This document shows, piece after piece, positions 1 to 10,264 of a stretch of 64,000 bases of DNA. The position numbers and the translations under genes were made by a program. Position 1 is the first letter of the stretch; every line of letters begins with the position of its first letter. Location of the stretch: positions 509,523-573,522 of the forward strand of contig SIJG01000015.1 in assembly GCA_023374025.1 (NCBI GenBank), read 5' to 3'. Below the pieces are notes generated by a model. The model made no database searches and had not been told where the DNA came from. It worked only from the letters and a program-made list of their open reading frames with translations. This DNA is from Heterodera schachtii (taxonomy: Eukaryota > Nematoda > Chromadorea > Rhabditida > Heteroderidae).

Positions 1-1094
1 AAAACTCCGAACTTTCGTGGACATTTTGCACGAATATTTGTTCAGAGAATGGTGTGGAATTTCATCTGTTAAACCAATGTTACAAACGAATAATGGATTT
101 GAAATCAAGTAAGTCGGTTTAGAGTCATTTAAAACATTAAAATTTTTTATCGAACACTTTCCAATTAAAAATCCAAAAAAGCCCCGATTCTGAAAAGTGC
201 CTGAAGTGGGTTAAGGATTTTTTTTTGTGAGAAAAATAGGAAAATCCATTTTTTTAAAAAAAAAGTGAATGGTCATGGGGCCAGGTAAAACAAAGGCCCT
301 GGATTAAGCCCAAATGATGATTAATTTCCAATTTATGAGCAAAAGTAAATATTTAAAACATTGAATTTTATTGAAACCATTCCGAGTGATTAATTGAATC
401 CATAAGGGCCTTCATTTTAATTATTTTTATTTAATTTCAGGCCGGTAATCCTAAGTTTGCTGGATATTCTGAGCTTCTTAAATCAAATTTCAAAGTATTT
501 TTTTGGCACAAATTCGAGTGCTGATAAAGATAAATATGCATATTTGTTGGGAGAGTCAGCTACGATTAAATTATTAAATGAGCACGAATTGGATTATAAT
601 GGAACTCCAGGTAATTGATGGGTAGGAGATAATTAAAACATAATTAATCCATTAAAAAATATGTGACATTGTTTCAAAATCAATTTGTTACAAACATTTC
701 AAATAGTGAGTGCTTCGGCTTCATCATCAACTGCTGGGAATGTTTCTAATTCTCAAGGTAAGTTGTTGGCGCGGAATTTTAAAAAATTCAGGGACCTGTT
801 TCGAATTGCATCCGGACAAATTTCAAGGGTAGAAATCTTTTTTTTTCAACATACCTTATCCGGGAGAATTTTTCAAAAAATTAACTGATTAGAACCAAGA
901 TTCTCTAAGAAAATCCCTGTAGTTCCTGAGCAAATCCGTGTCATCAATTAATTAATTAATTAATTAATTAATTTCTACTTTTTGTAGAATTCTTAATTCG
1001 TAAATTTGACGAAGAATTGGAAGCCCTGCTTGAAAAATGGCGAAAAATTCCTGCTTCTGGTTTGGATAAATCACCATTTTTTAACAAACACTGA
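1..1094 (+). CDS. 3' end of an unidentified multi-exon gene
   Basis: Four exons can be joined in one open frame: 1-108 (cut by the window edge, frame from base 2), 441-610, 707-757 and 988-1094, ending in TGA. All introns are GT-AG, and the phases agree at each junction (AA|G, G|TG, G|AA). The visible part codes for 144 residues. It includes a leucine-rich helical stretch (LRTFVDILHEYLFREW, then VILSLLDILSFLNQIS), a serine/alanine-rich linker and a charged C-terminus (EELEALLEKWRK). I do not recognise the family. The helical, acidic character would fit a scaffold or complex subunit, but this is inference. The start and most of the protein lie outside the window. Confidence 0.6.
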
Positions 1095-1387
1095 TTCAGT
1101 TTTTTTTTTAGTTCGGATTTATCTGTCACAGCAAAAGGCTGAGCATTTTTAGTTGAGAAACATTCAAAAATAGTAAAAAATAATAATTGCGAAAGATTAA
1201 AGAATTATTAAAAATTAATTTAAAAATACTATTTTTAAAATCTAAAATGTTCAGCTTAATCCTTGTCGGGCATTTTATCTAAAAGAGATAATGCATTCTT
1301 TTCTGTCATTTTTCCATTATTTTTCCTATTTTAATTTGTCTTTCTTTCTTCGGTGCATAAAGATTATTTTTATTTTGTTATGCCTTA

Positions 1388-1926
1388 CAAGGGAACATTC
1401 CGAGCTGTCAGTCGGAAAATGCCTATAAACGATATACCATTGGATAGAGCAGGGTCGACTTCTATTGTGAATTTTTAATTTTAGCGGTGCATTTTGTCTC
1501 CTTCGAGAGTTACAGGGCCTCAAAAATCAGAAATTTGGCCATTCTCGGCAGAGGAAATCAAGCGAAATTGAGTTGCACGATTGGTTAAAAACAGGTTTTT
1601 GGGCCATGGGTTCAAATCCACTTCCCTGTGAATTTTTTTCAAAATTATTTTTTGGGGTTTTTGGGACCGCCGATCAAGAATCTGACATCCACTTCGCCCA
1701 ATTATGAATCCCTGACCCGAATTCGAACAAAATCATTTTTACAAAATTTTAAAACATGATTAAAGAAAGGAAAAATGATTACAATGATGGGGGTCAGTCA
1801 GAAAATGATCAAAAATATACTAAAAAATGCAATCTTTTCAGTGTAAATAGAAGTCGACCCTGCTCTATCCAATGGTATATCGTTTATAGGCATTTTCCGA
1901 CTGACAGCTCGGAATGTTCCCTTGTT
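1388..1926. repeat. Inverted-repeat element with about 77-base arms
   Basis: The left arm (about 1388-1464) and right arm (about 1847-1926) are near-perfect reverse complements. Both carry the sequence running from ACAAGGGAACATTCC to GGGTCGACTTCTATT. They enclose about 380 bases of unrelated AT-rich DNA. The same short peptide therefore appears on opposite strands, which is an artefact of the palindrome. This is a foldback or MITE-like structure. The interior also holds a tRNA-like segment near 1575-1625. Confidence 0.8.
1575..1630 (+). other. tRNA-like, possibly SINE-derived segment
   Basis: A box-A-like stretch (TTGCACGATTGGTTA) is followed by a box-B-like GGGTTCAAATCC with normal promoter spacing. 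The arms do not pair into a proper cloverleaf. A similar arrangement lies near 25075-25135, and both are preceded by the text GGCCTCAAAAATC, so they look like copies of one tRNA-derived repeat rather than working tRNA genes. Confidence 0.3.
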
Positions 1927-2715
1927 AACTTTATAATTTACCCTAAAAATTAGTACTTGATTTTTTTTTCATTGAAAAAAGCACTAATTTTGGTTTACGT
2001 CACTCCCTAAAATTTCTTTACTTGTTAATTTAAATAAATATTTTAAAAAAACAAATAACAAAAAAGCCACTAAATAGAACTGATTATGGCCTGGCAATCT
2101 CATCATTTTCCAATCTCATTTTTCAAAATTGCCATTTCAAAGCCTTTTTAACCCCCAATAAAAAAAATTTGCTTTATGTTTGGCAAGTTAATTTTTTTGC
2201 TGGGGCGCTATTGAACAGATTTTGTCCAATATTTGCCTAAAAATATAAGGAAATTCTGGCACTACGGAAAATGGATTTTCCATTAGCGATTGTTAAGAAA
2301 ATTAGAAAACTTTTGTCCCTCCCTCGCTGATTGCTTTCAATAAATTGGCAGGCCCTAAAAACCCTCAAAACGGCAGCAAAATGAAAATATAAAAATAAAA
2401 TTTGAAAAAAATAAAATTGCAATAGACTGAATGGATGAAATATGGTTTTCGGTTTCATCACTATTCTAATAGTTGTTTTGATAATTATTAAAATTTAATA
2501 TAACTAATTTGTAGGCAGATGGAAAAACAAATTATACAACAAAAATAATTAAATTTAATTATTCAAATAATTAAATTTAATTATTCAAATAATTAAATTT
2601 AATTATTCAAATAATTTTCCCCGACTGAAATGACCTCTCCTCGGCCATATCCCCCCACACATGTAATTTTGTCACATCCGCTTACCACGAAAAAATTATG
2701 TAAAAAAGCGAGAAA
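1927..2715. other. Non-coding AT-rich stretch with a 22-base tandem repeat
   Basis: I see no gene here. At 2545-2619 a 22-base AT unit (AATTAAATTT then AATTATTCAAAT) is repeated just over three times. Around 2065-2135 is a piece of a dispersed repeat (CAATCTCATCATTTTCC), found again near 3275, 7590, 37620 and 41550, at the edges of the 155-base repeat family. Confidence 0.5.
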
Positions 2716-3230
2716 TTAAATTACACGCCAAAATTGGCATGAAACGCTTAAACAGAGGGGAGGCATTTGCTTTCCCAATTTTAAAAGGGGCTTTTCCATA
2801 TTTTGCTTGCCCAATTTTAGGATGGGGCTTTTGCTTGCCCAATTTTGGGGTGATGCCCTTAAACAATGTTGGCAATTGATCGCCAAAAGTGGCATGAAAC
2901 GCTTAAACAGAGGGGAGGCATTTGCTTTCCCAATTTTAAAAGGGGCTTTTCCATATTTTGCTTGCCCAATTTTAGGATGGGGCTTTTGCTTGCCCAATTT
3001 TGGGGTGATGCCCTTAAACAATGTTGGCAATTGATCGCCAAAAGTGGCATGAAACGCTTAAACAGAGGGGAGGCATTTGCTTGCATAATTTTAAAAGGGG
3101 CTTTTCCATATTTTGCTTGCCCAATTTTAGGATGGGGCTTTTGCTTTCCCAATTTTGGTGTGATGCCCTTAAGCAATGTTGGCAATTATTTGCCAAAAGT
3201 GGCATGAAACTTTAAACAGAGCCAGTGCCA
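2716..3230. repeat. Tandem array of a 155-base unit, three copies plus a part
   Basis: The landmark GGCATGAAACGCTTAAACAG occurs at 2736, 2891, 3046 and (degenerate) 3201, giving an exact period of 155 bases. Each unit itself holds several short sub-repeats around CCCAATTTT and GGGGCTTTTGCTTGCCC. All long open frames here are made by the repeat on both strands, so no coding is claimed. Single diverged units recur near 7050-7560, 37690-37915 and 41640-41910. Confidence 0.9.
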
Positions 3231-3735
3231 TTAGTCACATTTCATTGTAAAAAATGTAAAAAAAAAAATGATTTCGGCCTACGATCTCATCATTTTCCAA
3301 AATCATTTTTCAAAAGTTAAGAAAAAAAAAAAATTTGGCCTTATCATAAGTTTCGTAAAATTTTCATTAATTGGGCTATTTGTGGAGTCTCTAAAATAAC
3401 TCTTAATTATTGAAAAGCGAAAAACACACCCCATAAGAATCGACCCCAAAAATTTCAGAAACATACACCCCCAAAGAACCGACCCTAACCTTTTTAAAAA
3501 TACAGCCCATAAGAAATGAAAAAAATTTCATTCGGCTGGTAGTGAGCCCCTAAAATTTTCATTTTAAAATAAATTTAATTTTAATGCAACTTTTTTATAC
3601 TTTTTTGTTAGGTAGCTGAATTGATTCATAATTTGCCACTTGTAAGCTAATTTATTCGTCCATATTCGGCATTTTTCGTGTCCATACAATTCCTTAGAAA
3701 TATCCAATTGAACACATTTTTAAATTTACAGAGTG

Positions 3736-4800
3736 ATGAAAACGCCAACAACCATTTTTTTGGTCGGAATTTGCTGTCTTTTTCTGGCACAATATCCACA
3801 AAAAGCGAATGCGATGCCAAAAAAAGCGGATGAAGCGGAGAAAGAAGCGGATTTGAAGCCTAAAAAAGCGAATGAAGCGCAGAAGGGATGGACGAATGGA
3901 GTGAAAGAAATTGCTAAAAATTTATTATACCCAAAGAAGAAAATTTATTTCGCATCATTTGGCACACCATTCAATGCCACGGCATTTCATGGTGATAAAA
4001 AATTGAAAACGTATACTGAATTGAAGGCTGATCAAAAGAATGGAAAATTTTATGTGGAAATTGACATGTCAGATTTTGATCAGTTTATTAATCAACCCAA
4101 AGTGATGATCGAGTTCAAAAATGCCAAAGAAGGATGGGTAAGTAATATAAAAAAACTTTGATTATACCTTTGTTTTATATTTAGTTGTATTTTCCCTTTA
4201 TTTTTTAAATTGACTCAATAACCGCAAAAGTACTTAGAAATGAAAATTTTTTTGTTAAATAAAATCAAAAAAAGCAAAAATTTGTTAGGAAAAGCCTCAT
4301 GAAACTGGTTTTTTTTTTAAAATTTATAGAAGCTTTAAAAGATTTTTAAGCGAACTAGAAAATAGGCTCGGGTCTCGGGATTTTCAGTCTCGAGTCTCGG
4401 GGTCAAGTCTCGGTCTCGAATCTCGGGAAATTTTTGTTCTCGAACGTCACTAATATTTAGCTATGCCATTTTATTTATATGAATGAATTTATTTATTAAA
4501 AAAATTATTTTAAATTAACATTTTTATTTCACCGCTTCACAGGAATTTTACTGAAAATATTAATTTTAATGATACTAAAATATAATCACAAAAATTAATT
4601 GATCGAGAGAAATTTGTATTCAGATTTATGGTGGAGCTACAGTACAGGTGTTGCATGCAGTTGCATTTTTGGATTTTTCGGAAGAAGTTCGAAAATATTT
4701 TCTTGATGGGTCTGGCAAGCTTTTTTTCCGTAATGAGTCAACTGGTAAACAATATTCCGTCGATGCCAATGGTGATTATGACATTGTGCATAACGAATGA
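3736..4800 (+). CDS. Secreted VxLLRE-family protein A, one unit, 192 aa
   Basis: Exon 1 is 3736-4137 and exon 2 is 4624-4800, joined in phase 0 by a GT-AG intron. The start is ATG at 3736; a good acceptor (TTTACAG) ends at 3731, four bases upstream, which suggests spliced-leader trans-splicing. Residues 1-26 are a signal peptide (MKTPTTIFLVGICCLFLAQ, cleavage near ANA). A lysine-rich stretch with near-repeats of KKADEAEK/KKANEAQK follows, then the conserved domain: a KKIYFASFG strand, KFYVEIDMSDFDQF, and in exon 2 GGATVQVLHAV with YFLDGSGKLFF. The closest relative here is exon 1 of the locus at 35712-37278 (-). Secretion is well supported; function is unknown, with a parasite effector as one hypothesis. 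Confidence 0.75.
4355..4455. mobile_element. TCTCGG-word element in intron 1 of gene A
   Basis: About 100 bases built from repeats of TCTCGG/TCTCGA, ending in CGAACGTCACTA. That end resembles the terminus CGAGCAGCACTA of the element at 62803-62928. The left end is degenerate and I see no target-site duplication. Related pieces lie in intron 3 of the locus at 35712-37278 and at the stop codon of the gene at 62926-63501. Confidence 0.5.
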
Positions 4801-4840
4801 CCTTTCCATGGCTTTGGATGAAATCCTTTTTTTTATTGAA

Positions 4841-4886
4841 AGCAATTTGTTGCGATGCCCCAATTTTGGCTTATTGTTGCGATAAA
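4841..4886 (+). promoter_or_regulatory. Conserved 3'-UTR element of gene A
   Basis: About 40 bases after the stop codon is a motif of the form TTGCGATGCC, AATTTTGGCTTATTG, TTGCGATAAA. The same ordered pieces follow most family members in this window at a similar place. TTGCGATAAA may include the poly(A) signal. Confidence 0.55.
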
Positions 4887-5004
4887 TTTTTTTTCCTTAA
4901 TTTTTCTTAAAATTTACATGTTGGTTTGTGGTAGAGGATCGATCTATTTGAACGGTGCCGGGTGGAACTCAAAAACTCATCAAAATGGGCAGTACTCAAA
5001 AAAC

Positions 5005-5204
5005 TAGAGTGGTACGGGACCGGGAATTTTGGGCAAAACCGTGACCCGGGACGTTTTGGGTTGAAAACCCGGGACTTTTTTGGCTGGCAAAACCGGGAAA
5101 AAACCGCGACTTTTCCCGGTCCGGTCAAAACTGGTCAAAACCGGGACCTAGGTACTCAGTTGTACGTGTTTTTCAGTACCAGGTCCCGGTCCCGTGCCAC
5201 TCTA
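5005..5204. mobile_element. hAT-like MITE with CCCGG words
   Basis: The terminal inverted repeats are TAGAGTGGTACGGGACCGGG and its complement ending GTGCCACTCTA, 200 bases overall. The interior is dominated by CCCGG/ACCGGG words. Flanks CAAAAAAC and CATAAAAG match at five of eight positions, so the duplication is weak. The ends fit the TAGNG class seen in other elements of the window. Confidence 0.65.
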
Positions 5205-5239
5205 CATAAAAGCATCAAAGGAAAATTTTTGACACAAAA

Positions 5240-5582
5240 TTATTCATAACTTCGCCCAAAATGAACCAAATTTTAAAATCCTGATATCATTCGATAGCCC
5301 TATGGGCTTTCATTATCCTGCAAAATTTCAAAAAAAAAGTGGTTAACTTTCAAAAAAGGTATGACCTGAGAAACTTAAAAACAAAATTTTTGTGAACATT
5401 TTTGGTCATAAGTTTCTTGAAATTTAATAACTTTTTGAATTCTTGCAGAATAATAAAAAAAACACTTAAGGCTATCGATTCATATTAAGAATTTAAAATA
5501 TGGTTGCTTTAGAGCTTAATTATATCAAAAAATGTTTTAATTTTGATGGTTTTTTGAGTAACGCCATAGCACCATTTGAACT
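5240..5582. repeat. Foldback repeat, TATCATTCGATAGCCC family
   Basis: A long imperfect palindrome with the core GATATCATTCGATAGCCC, then CCTGCAAAATTTC, then a degenerate mirror image ending at CATAGCACCATTTGAA. The same core recurs in about eight other places in the window. It shows no coding sign. Confidence 0.7.
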
Positions 5583-5789
5583 AGAGTTGGCGCGGGATTA
5601 GCAAATGCTAGGTCGAACCGAAAATATTTACAGTGTGGGCGAACCGACAAATTGTCTCATTTTGTCAGTGTCAATAAAAAAAATTAAATTTAATTATTTC
5701 AAAGCAATATTTTTTTAAATTTAATATTAATAATAATTTTAAACATGTATATAATTTCCACTTCAACATTTCTTCAATATCTTTTCTTC

Positions 5790-6245
5790 AAAGATTCTGC
5801 TCGAAATAAATGCTAGTTTCAGTCGTGACCGGCCGGAATCTGAATTCCGAACCCCGGAGCCGAACTCGAACAAAAAGCCGAAAGTCCAAATTTTCGAAAT
5901 TTGCGTTTTGGTTCAAAATCGGTTTAAACACACGGAAACAAATTGAAAGCTATCAATCTTTCAATAAGCACCATTTTTTTTTAAACAAAAATGCTATCCA
6001 AATTTTCGAGATTTGCGTTTTGGTTCAAAATCGGTTTAAACACACGGAAACAAATTGAAAGCTATCAAAAGTTCCAAAATTTGGACTTTCGACTTTTTGT
6101 TCGAATTCCTGTCCGGTCTTTGGAATTGGTGAAATAGATACCAGATTCCTGATCAGTAATCCCGAAAACGTAAGGAACATGTTTTGGTGACATCAAAATT
6201 TTCACTGACGCATTTTCCACTGACGCATTTTCCGGGAGGCAGTTT
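5790..6245. repeat. Dispersed repeat ending in CGTCAGT words
   Basis: A duplicated internal segment (about 5895-5950 and 6005-6066, around TTTGCGTTTTGGTTCAAAATC) is followed by ACTGACGCATTTTC twice near 6205-6230. The same order of sequence (CCGGACCCGAATTCGGACAA, then CACTGACGCATTTT) is seen around 16255-17130, so this is a partial copy of that element. No gene is seen. Confidence 0.55.
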
Positions 6246-6369
6246 CAGCTCCATTAATAAATGTACAATAATCAAACATTATTCATGTGGTTGTCATTCG
6301 CCATGTTGTGCATTAAACAAGCCCAGATAACAAATGATTGCTAAAATTGTTTGGACTTGACTTGAAAAA

Positions 6370-6450
6370 AGGATGGAACATCAACCGGAATTGAACCCAT
6401 GACGACATGGATACAAATGAAAAATTCGCACTCAACCCAAAAACATTTGT
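6370..6450 (-). other. tRNA-like segment, degenerate
   Basis: On the minus strand a box-B-like GGGTTCAATTCC lies about 45 bases after a weak box-A-like TGGGTTGAGTGCG. A full cloverleaf cannot be drawn. It is probably a tRNA-derived repeat or pseudogene. Confidence 0.2.
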
Positions 6451-7009
6451 AAAAACCATCAAATGTCGCGTAGTCATCAATTTGATGGTTTAAGATTTGA
6501 AATTGAAATTTCGCTTCGAAATGATTTGTTTGTTTTTTTTAATCGAAGATGGAATTTTTTTTATACATAGTATTCATTTTAAGTTATATTTAAAATTAAT
6601 TTCTTATAATTAAATTTATTATTTTTCGACACCGATTTGAATTGCATAATTAAATTTAAATATATTTATTTACACTGAGACTATTTTCGGTTCATTTTTT
6701 AAAAAACTTAATCCAGATCAAAATTTTCAATCCAGCGCGGAATAATGATTGAAAATTGATTCCTGGCGTTTAATTTACTACAAAAAATATTAAATACAAA
6801 AAAATACTTTTTTCTTATTGCAGGGTAACAGCTGAGAAAGAAAAAACTAATTTTTAAATATAACATAAATTTATTTTTATTTTTTGAAATCGGAGTTTTT
6901 AATGCGAAAATATATAAAAAAAGTTTATGAAAATAAAAAATTGGAAATGATCATATGTCCTTAAAATTCGTCCTGTATTTTCTTTTCTTTGCAGGAATCA
7001 TCAATGTTG

Positions 7010-7620
7010 ATTTACGTCATGTCATGAAATTTCTTTGTTTAACGAAAAAAGTAAGGATGTGTGCCCTTAAACAATGTTTGTTGGCAAATACATTTCCAAA
7101 ATTGGCATGAAATTATTAAACAAAGATGAAGGCATTTGGCTTGTCCAATTTTGGCACAATACCCTTAACATATTAAATTATAATAAAATATTTAAAAAAA
7201 ATTACAAAAATTGTCTTGGATTTTCTTTTCTTTACAGGAATCACTAATATTCATTTACGTTATTGCGTAATTAACAGTGTTGGCAGGCAATTGCTTGCCA
7301 AAATTGGCATTAACGCTTAAACAGAGGGGAGGGCACTTATTTCCTTGCCAATTTTAGGAGTGGCATTTGCTTGTCCAATTTTGGCACATGCCATTAACCA
7401 CATTTAATTATAATAAATGTAAAAAAATTACTAAAAACATCCTTGGATTTTCTTTTCTTTGCAGAAATCACTAATATTTCTTTATGTCATCATTTGCTTG
7501 CTCAATTTGGCATTAATTGGCATTTAAATATGTAAAATAAATTACAAATTGTGCTAATAAATAGCTGTTCATGGTCATCAATCTCACCATTCATTTTCCA
7601 ATCTCATTTTTCAAATATAA
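7010..7620. repeat. Three diverged units of the 155-base dispersed repeat
   Basis: Blocks around 7070-7165, 7265-7400 and 7480-7530 carry TTGGCAATTGC, AAATTGGCATGAA and CAGAGGGGAGG text like the array at 2716-3230. The blocks are separated by a second repeated line (CAGGAATCACTAATATTC, TTTACGTCAT). The reverse complement of this arrangement is found at about 41530-42010. No gene is seen. Confidence 0.6.
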
Positions 7621-7766
7621 TTAAGTTAAGAAAATATTGTTGCCATGTCAGAAAGTCATAAAAATTTTAAAAAAGATTTACGATTTTTTTTTTACCTTAA
7701 AAAGTCATAATTGATAATTGGAATCCTTTTCTACAGAAAAAACTCAAAAAAAAATTCACCAATTTC

Positions 7767-8146
7767 AACCGTGGTGAGTCGAAGGACAAAAAGTGCAAAA
7801 TTTGCTGAATTTTTGAGTAAAATCAACTCATAGCTTTTCTCAGACGCAACCAAATTGCACAATCTTGGTATCATACGATAGCCCTTGAATTGCTTTATTA
7901 GCTTGCTAAATTTCCAAAAATTTTATTAAGTTTTTCAAAAGTTATGACAATTTTTTATTTTTTGGCTAGAACTTTTGAAAAAGTTAATAAAATTTTTTGA
8001 AATTTGGCAAGCAATTAACGCAATTCAAGGGCTATCGTATGATATCAAGATTGTGCAATTTTGTTGAGTCTGAGAAAAGTTATGAGTTGATTTAGTCAAA
8101 AATTTATCAAATTTTGCACTTTTTGTCCTTCGACATAGCACCGTTT
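7767..8146. repeat. Foldback repeat with long clean arms
   Basis: The left half begins near GTCGAAGGACAAAAAGTGC and the right half ends at GCACTTTTTGTCCTTCGAC. Both halves carry the core TGGTATCATACGATAGCCC or its complement. This is the best preserved copy of the foldback family, immediately upstream of the gene at 8237. Confidence 0.85.
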
Positions 8147-8551
8147 CAACAGTTATTCCTAAATGTCCAATGGATTTATTTATATGTATTTTTAAAATCT
8201 TAGCAAAAAATTTTAATTACGGTCAAATTCTTATAGATGATGAATATCAACAATTTCCTGAGCGTATTTTGTTGCGTTTTTCTGGCAAATTTTGCCCAAT
8301 TTGTTCATGCCAATAATCGTAAGACAGTGTGTTTTGGAAACTGTGCCCAGTTCACAGTTACTGTAGTTCCTAGTAACGGTGAATCTCGGTTTTCTGCTAC
8401 TACCAGAAGTGGTAAATGAACAACAATGTGTGAGGATTAGATCATCAAGATGGATTTGAATGGACAAGGACGTTGTAATCGCATTCTTTAAACCCGGAAG
8501 GACAATTGAGGTAAAAATTAGTGTAATTAATTGACCTTTATGTGTAATTAA

Positions 8552-9705
8552 TAGAGATGCGCCGTGAATCACGGTCACGGTCACGGTTACCGTGAATTTC
8601 ACGGGTTTTTTTACTCACGGTCACGGTCACGATTCACGGTACCAATTCACGGTTATTCCGTGAAAAATTTACACTGGATAAAATTGAATATTTATGAGAT
8701 AAATATTGTTTTCATAGAGAAATTTGGTCATTTTTTGGGAAAAATTTGCTAAGAATATAGCAAAATTTTCGAAAAATTTCCCCGGCGGCGCCTATCGGCA
8801 CCGCCGGCCCAATCTCTATTCCTGAAACTTTTTTGAACATAGTCAACTACCTATATTGTGCGAAAAACAAATAAAAAGCAGCTTTTCAAGGATGACTCAT
8901 TTAAATAAAAAGTCATTAAATTTTTTTTTAAAATTCGCTCAAAATAAAGTTATTTTGGACAAAATTAATTAAATCCCAACAAACTTTCAAAAATTTTCCA
9001 CCAAAAACCCTATTTTTCTTAAAAATTGGGTAAATATTTCTTATATTTCCCAAACTCAATACCTCTTAAAAATGGTCGAAATACCCGATTTTTTTAAACT
9101 TGAAAAATTCAGGCGCACCTATAATGCATTTTTCATCGTTTTAAACTTTTTTGAACAAAGTCAACTACCAATATTGAGCGAAAAAAAATAAAAAACCAAG
9201 TTTCAAGGATGACCCCATTTAATAAAAACTCATTAAATTTCTTTAAAAAAATTCGCTCGAAATAAAGCTATTTTGGGCATCAGTTAACAAATCGCAACAA
9301 ATTTTCAAAAATTCACTAAACCCCTATTTTTACTTGACCCCGAGACTGGAGACCGATTATTTATGGCTCTCATTTTTTGACTCATTTTACGAACAAAATC
9401 TGTTAAAAAATTGCAATCAAATTTTTAAAAATTCGGCGCCCCTGCTGGACACCCTATTCACAAAAATTTTGAAAAATTTTACCACAAAAAAGAGTGTAAA
9501 AAAATTCGCCGACAGAGGAAAATTTAACTCAAAAAATTCACGGTCACGGTCACGAAAAGCGTGAATTTCACGGGTTTTTTGGATCACGGTCACGGTCACG
9601 ATTCACGGGGTCAATTCACGGTCACGGTCACGATTCACGGGGTCAATTCACGGTCACGGTCACGATTCACGGTTCACGGGTTTTTTCAGTCACGGCGCAT
9701 CTCTA
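8552..9705. mobile_element. hAT-like element with TCACGG words in the intron of gene B
   Basis: The ends are TAGAGATGCGCCGTGA and the complement TCACGGCGCATCTCTA. The 8-base flanks are GTAATTAA on both sides, an exact target-site duplication as made by hAT transposases. Next to both ends TCACGG/CACGGT words are repeated many times. The interior is non-coding AT-rich DNA with two related blocks (about 8820-9110 and 9125-9330). At 8784-8805 is the GC-rich hairpin motif shared with other elements. No transposase is encoded, so it would be non-autonomous. Confidence 0.85.
8784..8805. repeat. GC-rich 22-base hairpin motif
   Basis: GGCGGCGCC, loop TATC, GGCACCGCC. The nine-base arms pair with one G-T wobble. 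It lies inside the TCACGG element and is one of nine copies in the window. Confidence 0.8.
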
Positions 9706-10220
9706 GTAATTAATCCTCAGCTCAGCGTAATTTCTTTTTTTTCATAAATAATTATTTTTAGCAAAGTGAAAATTGAAAACAATATATTTGTATTAAAATC
9801 AAAAAGAGGAGTTAACATTTATAACGAGTTGAGCAAAAACGAGTTGAAGTTTACCATTTTTTTGTTTCCATACAATTTTATGACATTTTAAAATTTCGTA
9901 CCGTAATTTCCACTTTCAATTCTCAGTTGGGCACCGCTACTGTAGAGTTATTGCGTGAAGTTGGTGCAAATGCTGATGTCATTATGTTGCCGCAAGGAGA
10001 AGAGTGGCATTATTACCGTGATTTGAACGGTAATTACTGTGCCCGTAATCAAAATCAACAGACCAATTGCTATGATGCCCATGGTACACCGGTGTATTAC
10101 ATTTTCACTGATGCCCATGGTAATCAACAGCTTATGTACATATAGTGAAAGCGGAACCGAAAACGAATGGATGTGACCTTAACCGTGGGTTATGATGAAA
10201 TTTTTCTGAAAGTATTTATA

Positions 10221-10260
10221 TGTTTTGTTGGTGCCAATTTTGGCTAATTGTTGCGATAAA
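10221..10260 (+). promoter_or_regulatory. Conserved 3'-UTR element of gene B
   Basis: TTTTGTTGGTGCC, AATTTTGGCTAATTG and TTGCGATAAA follow the stop codon by about 75 bases, matching the element after gene A almost piece for piece. Confidence 0.6.
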
Positions 10261-10264
10261 AAAT

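Larger units (their letters stand above)
8237..10145 (+). pseudogene. VxLLRE-family member B, frameshifted
   Basis: ATG at 8237 follows the acceptor CTTATAG without a gap. A signal peptide (MMNINNFLSVFCCVFLANFA) leads into KTVCFGN, shared with the third exon of the locus at 35712-37278. The frame stops at 8419, but homology continues one base out of frame: CVRIRSSRW, an in-frame TGA at 8457-8459, then DVVIAFFKP, ending at a donor after 8510. Exon 1 is thus 8237-8510, whose length fits one base gained or two lost. Exon 2, 9927-10145, is intact in phase 0 (LGTATVELLREVGANAD, WHYYRDLNGNYCARN) and ends in TAG. One frameshift and one nonsense codon suggest a pseudogene. Sequencing error is possible but unlikely, given more than 30 clean exons elsewhere in the window. 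Confidence 0.65.

Noticed and set aside
2716..3215. Open frames of 60-113 codons on both strands
   Set aside because: They repeat with the 155-base unit and overlap each other in several frames, so they are repeat artefacts.
9334..9599. Overlapping open frames inside the TCACGG element
   Set aside because: Non-coding element interior; no transposase motifs.
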